From Sulfurisphaera tokodaii str. 7 (GTDB lineage Archaea > Thermoproteota > Thermoprotei_A > Sulfolobales > Sulfolobaceae), in contig NC_003106.2 of NCBI RefSeq assembly GCF_000011205.1, forward strand, positions 744,001 through 808,000: a stretch of 64,000 nucleotides of DNA, in the 5' to 3' direction. A program made the position numbers and the translations under genes. The notes under the pieces were generated by a model that saw nothing but the letters and a program-made list of their open reading frames with translations, made no database searches and was not told the DNA's origin. Shown here in pieces: positions 26,718 through 35,301 of this stretch; within the stretch, counting starts at the first letter, position 1; each line of letters opens with the position of its first letter.

Positions 26718-27071
26718 TTATATTTCTCTGTATACATCTATAAACTTCCTATACCATTCCTCATAAGTCTTTTTCGTAACTACGTGAAATTCGAAAAGTG
26801 AGTAATGTTTTATTTTATCCCTTATATAATTAACAAGCTCTGCATATTTATGGGGATTATCTCCAAATTCTTCAGATATTATAAGAATATCTATATCACT
26901 ATCCGGTCTGAAATTCCCTCTAACAAAGCTTCCGAAAAGAAGTATTTTAGCTTTAGGATCTTTTTCTAGTACGGCACTCTTAATTTCATTTAGATATTTT
27001 TCTATGTTATTTAATACTTCCATTCTTTCCTCATATATTACTCTCAAGATTTTTGCATAATTTTCATGCAT
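26718..27071 (-). CDS. Minimal nucleotidyltransferase (MNT) antitoxin
   Basis: The 117-residue protein contains LLFGSFVRGNFRPDSDIDIL, the complete GSx(10)DxD active site, and ends with FEFHVVTKKTYEEWYRKFID, which is closely matched by the nucleotidyltransferase at 27986 (FEFHIV..NEYENWYKKFID). The two are clearly paralogues in opposite orientation. It overlaps its upstream HEPN gene by 28 bp. Because that HEPN gene carries an in-frame stop, this antitoxin may now lack a full-length partner. Confidence 0.85.
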   Translation of the reverse strand: MHENYAKILRVIYEERMEVLNNIEKYLNEIKSAVLEKDPKAKILLFGSFVRGNFRPDSDIDILIISEEFGDNPHKYAELVNYIRDKIKHYSLFEFHVVTKKTYEEWYRKFIDVYREI

Positions 27072-27433
27072 TTCTCAATCACTATGTCAAACTCTTCTCC
27101 TAACTTTAAAGCTTTTTTAGCATCTTCCTCAGAGAACGTTTGTGGCAAGTATCTACTCGAAATATACGAAAATTCTATAATTGTGAGGAAATCCTTGTTA
27201 TTTTCGTAAAAGTTATATAGATGGCAAGGATCATTTAACGTTTTTATAAATTTAAATAAATCAGAAATTTTATGAGTTTTAGGGAAATCTCCAGTTAACA
27301 AAAATATTAAATATTTAAGGTTTAGTTGTATACTCTGCTCAATGTTAAATAATACTAGATTATAGAACCCTTTTTGCATAGAAAATTTAACTTGTTCTAG
27401 AAACTATTTAGCATTAATCCTAAGAAAGCTCAT
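27044..27433 (-). pseudogene. HEPN-domain protein gene interrupted by in-frame TAG
   Basis: The open part (27044-27379) encodes NLVLFNIEQSIQLNLKYLIF and GDFPKTHKISDLF, typical of HEPN partners of nucleotidyltransferases, with the conserved His kept. Upstream, the same frame continues through a TAG at 27404-27406 to an ATG at 27433: MSFLRINAK-stop-FLEQVKFSMQKG. This aligns with the N-terminus of the HEPN paralogue at 27637 (MEFLKRNAIDFL..AK), so the first helix is interrupted at codon 10. A TATA box (27455-27467) suits the ATG at 27433. Either the toxin is truncated by re-initiation at 27379 or it is dead. Confidence 0.7.
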
Positions 27434-27454
27434 TATATGTATCAAATATCGAAT

Positions 27455-27467
27455 CATATTTTAAATC
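27455..27467 (-). promoter_or_regulatory. TATA box of the interrupted HEPN gene
   Basis: GATTTAAAATATG on the minus strand lies 22-34 bp before the ATG at 27433, supporting that ATG as the original leaderless start. Confidence 0.45.
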
Positions 27468-27636
27468 TAGAAGAACTGTGACTCATTAAGTTTTCATGAA
27501 AAGTCATCGAGTATAATTTTTATGACTATTCCTCAGAGTTATTATCTTGGACTGAGAATTTAATTTAAAATCATACTTAAATGAGAGTGTAACCCCTTAA
27601 TTAAAGATTTAATGTTGCAAGTAAAGATTTTATTCA

Positions 27637-28005
27637 ATGGAGTTTTTAAAGCGTAATGCCATAGACTTCCTAAATTATGCTAAGCTTCTATTACGCGATG
27701 GTAAATACAACTTAGCCCTATTCTCCTTGGAGCAAGCGTTACAGCTTTGGTTAAAATATTATATTTCAACGTTAACCGGTTCTTTCCCAAAAGCGTGTGA
27801 CGTAGTGAATTTGTTAAGAAGAATTATAGAACTTACTAAAAATGAAAAGCTAAAAGAAATTCTAGATTCAGAAATCTCAACATTAGATTTATTAAAACAG
27901 GCCTATATTGCTTCTAGGTATCTACCCACTAATTATGATAAAGAGGCTGTAGAAAAGGCATTGAATATAGTGGAGGCGATATTGAATGAGTTGGGAATAT
28001 CTTAA
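27637..28005 (+). CDS. HEPN-domain protein (toxin-like)
   Basis: The 122-residue helical protein contains NLALFSLEQALQLWLKYYIS and a second helix pair, the fold of HEPN partners of minimal nucleotidyltransferases. At the position where relatives here have TH or GH (PKTH, SRTH, YEGH) it has PKACD, so the otherwise conserved His is missing. It overlaps the downstream nucleotidyltransferase gene by 20 bp. It is the paralogue of the interrupted gene at 27044-27433, lying only about 200 bp away in divergent orientation. Confidence 0.8.
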   Translation: MEFLKRNAIDFLNYAKLLLRDGKYNLALFSLEQALQLWLKYYISTLTGSFPKACDVVNLLRRIIELTKNEKLKEILDSEISTLDLLKQAYIASRYLPTNYDKEAVEKALNIVEAILNELGIS

Positions 28006-28330
28006 GAGAAAGTGGGAAGAAAGGAAGGAGATTCTTAAAAATGCAAGACAATACGTAAAGTTAATTAAAGAGATTTGTGTTAAGAAGATAGACCCAGATT
28101 GTAGAGTAATATTGTTTGGCTCTATTGCACGTGGAAATTACAGAATTGATAGTGACATAGACGTATTGATAATAACTGATAAGGCTAAAAGTGTGTGGGA
28201 TAAAGCTAATATTGAGGTAATCATAGAAAGGGAGTTGAATATAGGAGACCCCTTTGAGTTTCATATAGTGAATAAGAACGAGTATGAGAATTGGTACAAA
28301 AAATTCATAGACATTTACGAGGAATTTTAG
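27986..28330 (+). CDS. Minimal nucleotidyltransferase (MNT) antitoxin
   Basis: The 114-residue protein has ILFGSIARGNYRIDSDIDVL, a full nucleotidyltransferase active site, and the C-terminal FEFHIV and WYKKFID segments shared with the paralogue at 26718. It overlaps the HEPN gene upstream by 20 bp. The gene looks intact. Confidence 0.85.
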   Translation: MSWEYLKRKWEERKEILKNARQYVKLIKEICVKKIDPDCRVILFGSIARGNYRIDSDIDVLIITDKAKSVWDKANIEVIIERELNIGDPFEFHIVNKNEYENWYKKFIDIYEEF

Positions 28331-29109
28331 ATAGAAAATCCTTTACGAGCGTAGAGCAAAGTAGATTACTATTTTCTTAGTAGCGTCAATATACTCGTTC
28401 ATAACTTAAAGTGCAACACTCTTTCTAAGTGCCTACAAGACCTTAAGGAGAATATCTTGCCTTTGAAAAATCTGACAGATTATAAGATCGCTTAAGACGG
28501 AATTAACAAGTTAAATTATAAGCAACAATGAAGTATTCATACTACTAAATAGTTTATTACAAGACCTTTTTCTCTTCATTAGTTAGAAGAATGAATACAG
28601 AAGATAATGGCTTAGTTGTTTGTTTGTTCAGAAATTTCTTAAGCCACAAAATAAATTAGATTAATAGCAGCGTTATAAAATTATAGAGCATCTATAAATA
28701 AAAGTATATATACTGAGCGGAAAAGGTAGAAAATATGTAAACAATAAGGGTTAAGTCAGAAACTAAGAAGAAGTTAAATGGATTGCCTGAATGTTAGTGA
28801 AGAAATTGAGAAGGAAAGTTTCTTAGGATGGTATGATAAATTATCTATAAAAAAGAAAGAGGGAATATTCGGAATAGTAAGAGGATATGATTTACACGGT
28901 GAGTTGATAAAAGGTCGCAGTGAGGATTAAAAGAGTAGTCCCTGATAATCTTTTCTTGAAGGAAATTCTATGAATATTATCATGATAAAATCATTAGTAT
29001 CATCCCCACTAAAATATAGTCTTTTGCATAATACTTACAGATAATAGGAAACCTCTTATCACCTCTATCTCATAAAAATTATTTTTCTCTTCTACTTCTA
29101 ATTATAGTT
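28331..29109. other. Long gap containing a decayed antitoxin gene
   Basis: No intact gene in this stretch. The only coding trace is a broken antitoxin-like frame at 28735-28930. The rest is AT-rich sequence without recognisable structure; a TATA-like stretch CATAAAAATTAT lies before the GTG at 29110. Confidence 0.5.
28735..28930 (+). pseudogene. Decayed VapB-like antitoxin
   Basis: The ATG at 28735 is followed directly by TAA and then by TIRVKSETKKKLNGL, which resembles the N-terminus of a VapB-type antitoxin. After another stop (TAG near 28793) and a frame change the sequence continues as VSEEIEKESFLGWYDK and GYDLHGELIKGRSED before a stop. One premature stop plus one frameshift make it non-functional. 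No PIN-toxin gene follows. Confidence 0.5.
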
Positions 29110-29535
29110 GTGAGCGGAAATAGAGTAAGATTACTTAAAAGGAGAGCGTTACGCTTCTTAGAAGAAGCTAAAAGAGATCTTAGCGAAGGGTATTATGATA
29201 TAGGCGCGTTTCATGTGGAGCAAGCATTACAATTGTACATTAAAGCGGTGATCTTTGAACTTTTTGGAAAAGATTATGAAGGACATGGAATAAGAGAGCT
29301 AATTGGTTATTTATCAAAGTTACTTAAAGAAAACGGTTATGATGAGTTATCTAAAAAGATTGATGAATTGATAAGAGAATACAGACGACAACTGGTGGAT
29401 ATTGAAGATGCTTACATAGATTCTAGGTACGAAATTATTGAATATGAAAGTGATGATTTAAAACCTTTAATTGAAGTTTCAGAAAGTATAATAAAAATAC
29501 TAGAAGAGGTAGTGAAGATTGTCAAGTTGGGTTAA
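29110..29535 (+). CDS. HEPN-domain protein (toxin-like)
   Basis: The 141-residue protein begins with GTG (SGNRVRLLKRRALRFLEEAK) and contains DIGAFHVEQALQLYIKAVI and YEGHGIRELIGYL, with the conserved His. It is the longest HEPN protein of this set, with an extra helix (KKIDELIREYRRQL). It overlaps the downstream nucleotidyltransferase gene by 17 bp. Confidence 0.83.
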   Translation: MSGNRVRLLKRRALRFLEEAKRDLSEGYYDIGAFHVEQALQLYIKAVIFELFGKDYEGHGIRELIGYLSKLLKENGYDELSKKIDELIREYRRQLVDIEDAYIDSRYEIIEYESDDLKPLIEVSESIIKILEEVVKIVKLG

Positions 29536-29863
29536 GTTTAGATTCTCTCATCTAAGGAGATGGAAAGAATATACTGAGAAAGTAGCCAAGGCTGTACGAG
29601 ATTTAGAACCTAATGCTGAAGTCTACGTAATAGGTGGTGTTGCAGAAGATAGAATAACCGTACTAAGCGATATTGATATACTTATAGTAATAAAAAGAAA
29701 ATTAAACAACAAAGAAAGAAAAAGATTAAGAGTAGAAATACTATTAAGAGCTATGGATGCATACGAGCTACCTTTTGATGCACCAGTTGAAATTCATTTA
29801 GAGAACGAGGATGAGGCGAAAAGATTTTTCGAACTGTCAAAAAAAGTAATAAGAATATCATAG
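29519..29863 (+). CDS. Minimal nucleotidyltransferase, TTG start
   Basis: The active-site segment is VIGGVAEDRITVLSDIDILI: the usual GS is GG, while the DxD pair is intact. The coupled start is TTG at 29519, inside the HEPN gene. The last 33 bases, including the stop, form the first unit of a 42-bp tandem duplication, so the 3' end has been reshaped recently without altering the frame. Confidence 0.78.
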   Translation: MSSWVKFRFSHLRRWKEYTEKVAKAVRDLEPNAEVYVIGGVAEDRITVLSDIDILIVIKRKLNNKERKRLRVEILLRAMDAYELPFDAPVEIHLENEDEAKRFFELSKKVIRIS

Positions 29864-29914
29864 TATACCAACGAACTGTCAAAAAAAGTAATAAGAATAT
29901 CATAGTATACCAAC
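29831..29914. repeat. 42-bp perfect tandem duplication
   Basis: Positions 29831-29872 are repeated exactly at 29873-29914 (unit begins GAACTGTCAAAAAAAG). The first copy contains the end and stop of the nucleotidyltransferase gene. Exact identity suggests a recent replication-slippage event. Confidence 0.9.
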
Positions 29915-30295
29915 TAAGTACTATGGGACTATGGCCAATATGCAAATACTGGAGATAGTGTCATTATTATATTATAAAAAATTTATTAATTAATTAAAAA
30001 TAATTAAAATCTTTATAAAGGGTAAATACCAAGATAAGATTTTGTATATCTTAATTTAGACATAGAAATAATATAAATTCCCTAGTTGCGACATTATCTC
30101 TTATATAGGCCCACGTCGTAATCTTAGTTAATACTATGCTTGAAATATGACCGAAAGATTTATTACTGAACGCCCTCATCCCTTCCAGGGTAGGGAGAAA
30201 GTAAGATTAGCCGACCCAACTCTAAAATCCTTAATGAAATTACTCCTTTTCCCATGTTTGTAAACTTTTTTTAAGGTTTTTATTAAACTAGTCTT
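29915..30295. other. Intergenic, GC-richer patch
   Basis: No gene seen. A GC-richer patch at 30168-30200 (GCCCTCATCCCTTCCAGGG) can form an imperfect hairpin and resembles the ends of the IS605-type elements only weakly. A probable promoter (GGTTTTTATTAAAC) precedes the ATG at 30296. Confidence 0.4.
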
Positions 30296-30814
30296 ATGGA
30301 AAAGGATCTTTACAGTGTAGGAGAGGATTACGTTGAAGCTAGAGTCATCGAGAGCCAGTCTAACCTCCTACTCTCTCTCACACTGTGGAAACAAGGTTAT
30401 ACTAGGAACTCTGCAGGAAAAGCTTTCAATGCCGTTAAGGCATTGCTCAGCGCTCTAGTTGTAGTCAATGAAGAAAAACTGCTTAGTTTAGCTAAAGATG
30501 ATAAGGAGAGAGAATGGATTAAAAAGAAATCACATGTCGTCCCAACTCACGGCATGTTAGGTTTAGCACAAATGTTAAAGAGGATCGGAATTGATGTCTT
30601 AGACCTAGTGAGGGCGTCCTTGGACCTCCATGACTATCAGTATAACGGCTTTGAACCAGATTTTAGTAAGTACCGTAAAAAGGTAGAAGTGCTTACGGAC
30701 ATTATCACCGTAGTTAATGAGACTAAGAAGTTAATACGCACTTATTTCTCTAAATACGAGATTGAAGAAATCTCCAAGAAAGTTGAGGAGCTTATCAAGG
30801 AACTAACTGCGTAA
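30296..30814 (+). CDS. PaREP1-family (HEPN-like) protein
   Basis: The 172-residue all-helical protein has the PaREP1 pattern: AGKAFNAVKALLSALVVVN, then a HGMLGLAQML segment and LDLHDYQYNG. It lacks a neighbouring nucleotidyltransferase, unlike the other HEPN proteins of this region. Base composition is slightly less AT-rich than neighbours, which could reflect transfer. Function of the family is unknown; RNA-related activity is only implied by the HEPN-like fold. Confidence 0.68.
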   Translation: MEKDLYSVGEDYVEARVIESQSNLLLSLTLWKQGYTRNSAGKAFNAVKALLSALVVVNEEKLLSLAKDDKEREWIKKKSHVVPTHGMLGLAQMLKRIGIDVLDLVRASLDLHDYQYNGFEPDFSKYRKKVEVLTDIITVVNETKKLIRTYFSKYEIEEISKKVEELIKELTA

Positions 30815-31378
30815 AAATTTATCAGATTGTTAGAAGCTTAATTTCTCCCTGCCATAACTAGTTATATGAAAATCTTTTTGCACCGATAGAGACCCAAAAA
30901 CTACAAAGAGGTAAAGTATATGGTCGATTCTAAGATTCTAAAGACTACGTCAGTTTTAAAGCAATTAGCGATAGCTCAGACATAATAGTTTATACTGGAT
31001 TAAACCTATGCAAGACTTCTAAATACAAGGACTATCAATACTGTGTCTCATATATTACGGGGCGTTATCCAAGATAATAAAAATAGAAATTGGAATGAGA
31101 TAATATTGTATAATGAGATTTACCACTTAAAAAGCCACAATATATTTCAAGAACTCACATTTTTATGAACAATTATCTTTATATCAAATATAGGATTATT
31201 CAATTATTTACATCTCGGATATTGTAACTAAAATAAATTTTGTGTTGAGTTTTCCTTCATTCATCTTCTATCTAAAACTAATGATATCTGATAAAAACAT
31301 CTAAAAATCAATTTTATCATAAATATATAATTCCATAAATATAAAAATAAATTAAAAAGAGTTAGGATAGAAAAATAC
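30815..31378. other. Intergenic, no gene seen
   Basis: AT-rich DNA between the PaREP1 gene and the convergent permease gene. I see no intact frame, repeat or RNA structure. Confidence 0.45.
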
Positions 31379-32959
31379 TTACTCATTCCTTGCACTACTT
31401 TCTCCTTCTTCTGCCCACAAGTTTACTCTTTTTCCAGCTTGTGTTAGAACATGGGGTTTATAAATCTTTAAATATATTGCATAGCCTGTTGCAAACGCTA
31501 AGAAAACTATAGATACTATTGCCGCTGGAGCTTCTGGGAACACAAGACTCGATATAGATGTATATAAAGCATATCCTAATATTCCAGTAGCTACTGCAGG
31601 AGCGACATAATGCTGTAATACATGCAATACTGCATGCAAAATGTCTTTATGTTTCTCCTTCAATCTGAAGAACAAAGTTATTAAAGAGGCATTTAGAAGG
31701 AAGTGTGTTAGTACCATTCCGAATAGAGCCATTGTAGTTAAGAATTCAAAGGTGTCTGACAACGCTTGAAGCACATTTGCATTAGCAGTAGTTGTTGTTA
31801 ATGCTTGAATAGGATTAAGTCCATTAACTGCAAACATTGCAAAAGCTGTTAAGATGGCTGAAATCGATGATGCTATTCCTATAAATGTTAACGCTCTGTA
31901 AGGAGTATGGTATTTTGGATGAATCTTTGAAAACCACTTTGGAATTACATTATCTCTAGCCATAGAGAAGTAAACCCTTCCAGCATTACTTTGCATTGCT
32001 ACCGCATCAGAAAAAGCTGAATTCATTGCAACAAGGAACAATCCCATTGAGCCTATTATACCCAAATATAATCCCATCACTATTATACCCGGTATTGTCT
32101 GAACATCTGGGTTTGGATTATTAGTTAATGCTGATAAATTATTTACTCCCCAACCTGCAACTATAGCATATGCCATTTCAGTCAACACTGCACCAACTAT
32201 AAATACGCCTAAGCTCAAAGCCCTCAGTATTTGTTTAGGATGCTCAACTTCTTCACCTAAAGGTGCAGATCCTCCATAGCCGATAAAGCTCGTAATTGAA
32301 AAGACCATTGCTAATCCCAAAGCTCCACCAGGTCCTCCGTAGGGTGCAAAATCCTTAGCGTATTGAGGCCATGCAAAGGGATTAAACACAGCTAATGTAT
32401 TATCTGGTGCCTTAGCAATTACAATTGCTCCTATTACTGCTAAAAATGTCACTTCGAATAGTGAAGCAAATTTCAAAGTAGTAATCTGAGGTCTTATTCC
32501 TATTATTGCTAATGTTATTGGAACTATTACGAATACTAGAATTAACGGTAGCCAGAGCCAAGACGGTAGGACTATATGGTAATAGTAATCTAAGAATGCG
32601 GGAATTATTGCACCACCTATGTAAGTGGGAATTGCCGCAGTACTTGTTACTTGATATAAGACGTAAAGTAATCCAGATATAGTAGCTGGTACGGGGCCAA
32701 AGGCATTAGCAATATATCCGTAATATCCTCCAGCACTTGCATGTCTTTTAGCTAGGTGATATAACGTATTTACTTCTAAATACATTGCTAACGTGGCTAA
32801 TAGGAATGCTAAAGGCGTTAACGCAAAGGCGTATGCAATTGCAGAAGTTATAAAGGCTACTACGTCACATGCTGGTGCCATTGCTGCTATTTCTTCAACT
32901 AAAGCACCTAATGTACTAACTTGACCCTTCTTCAAACGGGGAACTTCTTGCTGACTCAT
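31379..32959 (-). CDS. APC-superfamily amino acid permease
   Basis: The 526-residue protein has about 12-13 membrane helices. The early segment GALVEEIAAMAPACDVVAF and the later ASAGGYYGYIANAFGP correspond to the unwound TM1 region and the TM3 region of APC transporters; GEEVEHPKQILRA is the conserved cytoplasmic loop after TM6. Likely a proton-coupled amino acid or amine importer; substrate is not readable. No operon partner; the closest upstream gene (33027-33407) is on the same strand 68 bp away and unrelated. Confidence 0.87.
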   Translation of the reverse strand: MSQQEVPRLKKGQVSTLGALVEEIAAMAPACDVVAFITSAIAYAFALTPLAFLLATLAMYLEVNTLYHLAKRHASAGGYYGYIANAFGPVPATISGLLYVLYQVTSTAAIPTYIGGAIIPAFLDYYYHIVLPSWLWLPLILVFVIVPITLAIIGIRPQITTLKFASLFEVTFLAVIGAIVIAKAPDNTLAVFNPFAWPQYAKDFAPYGGPGGALGLAMVFSITSFIGYGGSAPLGEEVEHPKQILRALSLGVFIVGAVLTEMAYAIVAGWGVNNLSALTNNPNPDVQTIPGIIVMGLYLGIIGSMGLFLVAMNSAFSDAVAMQSNAGRVYFSMARDNVIPKWFSKIHPKYHTPYRALTFIGIASSISAILTAFAMFAVNGLNPIQALTTTTANANVLQALSDTFEFLTTMALFGMVLTHFLLNASLITLFFRLKEKHKDILHAVLHVLQHYVAPAVATGILGYALYTSISSLVFPEAPAAIVSIVFLAFATGYAIYLKIYKPHVLTQAGKRVNLWAEEGESSARNE

Positions 32960-33026
32960 CGCTATTATTAAGGGTAACCCTAATATTTAAGACTTTCGGG
33001 TAACCCAAAAATTTTTGAAACGAAAA

Positions 33027-33407
33027 TTAATCCTTGATTACGTAAAAGTCCTTTATTGGTATGGCTCCTTCTTTAGATAGGGAAAGGATTTGAACTAAAG
33101 TCATATATTCTAATGCGTCTATATTATACTCGATAAGTTCAAGAGCAGAAGTGTCTGAAAGTTCTACTTTTATCTTAATTTTTCCGTAATCGATTACATA
33201 TGAGTTTTTGCATAGTAAAATAATGTGGTCATTTTCATGCTTAATATTTCTACATGAAGTTAAATCAAGAGGAATATTTGTAATATGCTTCTCAAACTCT
33301 CTCTCATAAGATTCGGGAGTGAATCTTTTGCTCACTATACATCTTTCAACTCTCTCTAAATCTTTCTTTTTTAATTTACTCTTAAAAAAATTGATGATAT
33401 CATTCAA
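33027..33407 (-). CDS. Hypothetical protein, 126 aa
   Basis: I do not recognise this protein. It starts with a Lys-rich amphipathic helix (MNDIINFFKSKLKKKDL) and has a mixed alpha/beta central part with two Cys (SCRNIKH, LLCKN), then strands (YGKIKIKVEL). No membrane segment. It stands alone between the permease and the insertion sequence. Confidence 0.5.
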   Translation of the reverse strand: MNDIINFFKSKLKKKDLERVERCIVSKRFTPESYEREFEKHITNIPLDLTSCRNIKHENDHIILLCKNSYVIDYGKIKIKVELSDTSALELIEYNIDALEYMTLVQILSLSKEGAIPIKDFYVIKD

Positions 33408-33594
33408 TTTTTCATCCTCAAAATTTGAGTTTTTATTGTAGCTTATATGTTTAATTTCTTAGAAAATCAGTCCGGATCTATTTTTGTTTTAAGACCATCA
33501 GTATAAAGATACCAAAGAAAATTAATGTAAAAAGTTGTAACAAGGATTCCAACTTCTTCACTCAGTCACTCAATTATTAAAAGCTCCTAAAATA

Positions 33595-34868
33595 ACGAGA
33601 GAGCGTCCAACGCGTAATTAACGTGAATAACTAAATAAAGTAAAAAGTTATAAAAAACGTTTGCTCAGAATTAAATTCACTTAATTACGACAAGTATGAT
33701 AATATAAAATCAGTTTATTAAATACAATTGCAAATAATCTCGCAATTTTCGATAACCCAAACTAAGGGAGCTTTTCTAACATGATTTCCCACCGAGTTTT
33801 TCTAGTGTAAGACTCGTCTCTTCCTAAGAGCCCTAAACCGCTGAATATTATAAGCTAAACCTACGAGATTAGCGAAAGTATTCAACACCTCTAAACTCCT
33901 AGCATAACACCTCATCTTGAGGAAAATCCCAAAAAACTCAACACCACTCCTCAAAACCTCCAAACCCTTTCTAGCCCTAATTACCTTACCCCTCTCCACA
34001 AGCGTAACCACATTAGGCAAAATAGGAGACCTCGAATCAGAAACATTAGCCAAAACTAACTCAACCTTAGATACCATAAGGGTTTTAGAAGAAACCTCAG
34101 CAAAACACTTCCCCCCAAACCAAGCCTTACCCCACTTCCTACCCTCATGCTCCCTAACAGTATAATCCCTAGGGAAATGGGAGAAAAGCTCCTCCCTCTT
34201 TCCCTCATCAACTGAAGCAAGAACCTCATGAGGCTTCCTCTTAGAATCAATCTCCCTCAAATCAAGCAATAACTTCTCAATATGAGTCTCAATACTCTTC
34301 TTACCATTAGGCAACTCAACGGGAAAACTATCAAGCAACCTTATATCCCTTCCAAACTTCTCCTCTGCTAGTAGATGGTGTGTTGGGAGTTGTTCTTCTT
34401 CAACGAGTGACTCAAATCTTCTGAATACCTTGAGGAGTAGGTCCTTTATTCTGTCACCAAACTTGTGGACAAACCAGTGTAGTGAGGACTTTGATGGGAT
34501 CTCTTTAACTTTGAGGAAACTCTTTACCATTGGTAGCTGCGAGTTCAATTGTCCCCCTATAAGACTCATTGTAAATCACCATAACAATCAGCATCTTCAA
34601 GTAAGTCAAGGGGTCATATTCAGTGAACTTGAAACCATCAAACTCTCTTCTGATCATTAGCTCTTTCAAGATCTCCTCGCAATCCAAAAGATATTTACTC
34701 TTCCAACCCAATTGGGGGATTACGCTTTGGTAAATCTCAATCCCCATTGTATAACCTAGGCGTAATCCCCCTTAAGTATTATCCAATTAGTTCTGTAATT
34801 CTTGCTTTTTCTATAAAAATTTATTAATAAAGTAAATTACGTTAATTACACATTGGACGCTCTCTCGT
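33595..34868 (-). mobile_element. Insertion sequence with 29-30 bp inverted repeats
   Basis: The ends are inverted repeats: 33595-33624 (ACGAGAGAGCGTCCAACGCG...) and its reverse complement at 34839-34868, with about two mismatches in 30 bp. The element is 1274 bp. It contains one transposase in two frames. No clear target-site duplication is seen in the flanks (CTAAAATA on the left, GAGAGTTA on the right), so it may be old or have been rearranged. Family not assigned with confidence; length and protein style fit DDE elements of the broad IS5-like type common in Sulfolobales. Confidence 0.75.
33802..34747 (-). pseudogene. Frameshifted DDE-type transposase
   Basis: The first frame (34505-34747) encodes EYDPLTYLKMLIVMVIYNES, the N-terminal part of a transposase, and ends at 34505. 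The second frame (33802-34569) continues with FLKVKEIPSKSSLHWFVHKF, LLDSFPVELPNGKK with a candidate catalytic Asp, and a C-terminal ARSLEVLNTFANLVGLAYNI. The frames overlap by 65 bp around a GGGGG run near 34553; reading through needs a shift equivalent to +1. It is either a loss-of-function indel or a programmed shift; I favour the former. Confidence 0.65.
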
Positions 34869-34980
34869 GAGAGTTATAAGCTTATTAGGAAAATTCCGAG
34901 GGTTGATATGTAGAGCTCTGAAAGAGTTAAAATGCTGACCATGTGCCTTTAAATGGTAAATAAGGGGAAGACGATATACT

Positions 34981-35301
34981 TCACCTAACTCTTACTGCAT
35001 TCCTCAGAAATGATCTATAAGGCGGTAATTCCTTCTCATCCTCATATATCACTTTAACGTCAAACAAGTATGAAGCCTCCTCACCTAATTTACTTTCTAC
35101 CTCGTCTATAAAATCTATTAATGCCTTATTCCTGTCCTCACCGCGCTTAACGACAACGATAACGTCAATGTCGCTCCCACCTGTTATCTTTCCTGTAACT
35201 ACTGAACCGAAAACGTAGACTTCTTCAAACCTCCCTAGGTCTAGCTTAGCAAACGCTTCCCTCCAATTCCGTAAAAAATTTATCCTCTTTAGAGGTTCCA
35301 T
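34981..35301 (-). CDS. Minimal nucleotidyltransferase (MNT) antitoxin
   Basis: The 106-residue protein contains YVFGSVVTGKITGGSDIDVI, a complete nucleotidyltransferase active site with GS and DxD. It overlaps the upstream HEPN gene by 13 bp. GC content is a bit higher than the pairs at 27-28 kb, suggesting a separate acquisition. Confidence 0.85.
   Translation of the reverse strand: MEPLKRINFLRNWREAFAKLDLGRFEEVYVFGSVVTGKITGGSDIDVIVVVKRGEDRNKALIDFIDEVESKLGEEASYLFDVKVIYEDEKELPPYRSFLRNAVRVR

Noticed and set aside
27404-27406. TAG read as pyrrolysine in the HEPN gene
   Set aside because: There is no reason to expect pyrrolysine machinery in Sulfolobales, and a pyrrolysine residue would make no sense in this helix; a nonsense mutation is simpler.
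30168-30200. GC-richer hairpin as a third IS605-type end
   Set aside because: Pairing is imperfect and the diagnostic right-end sequence shared by copies 1 and 2 is missing.
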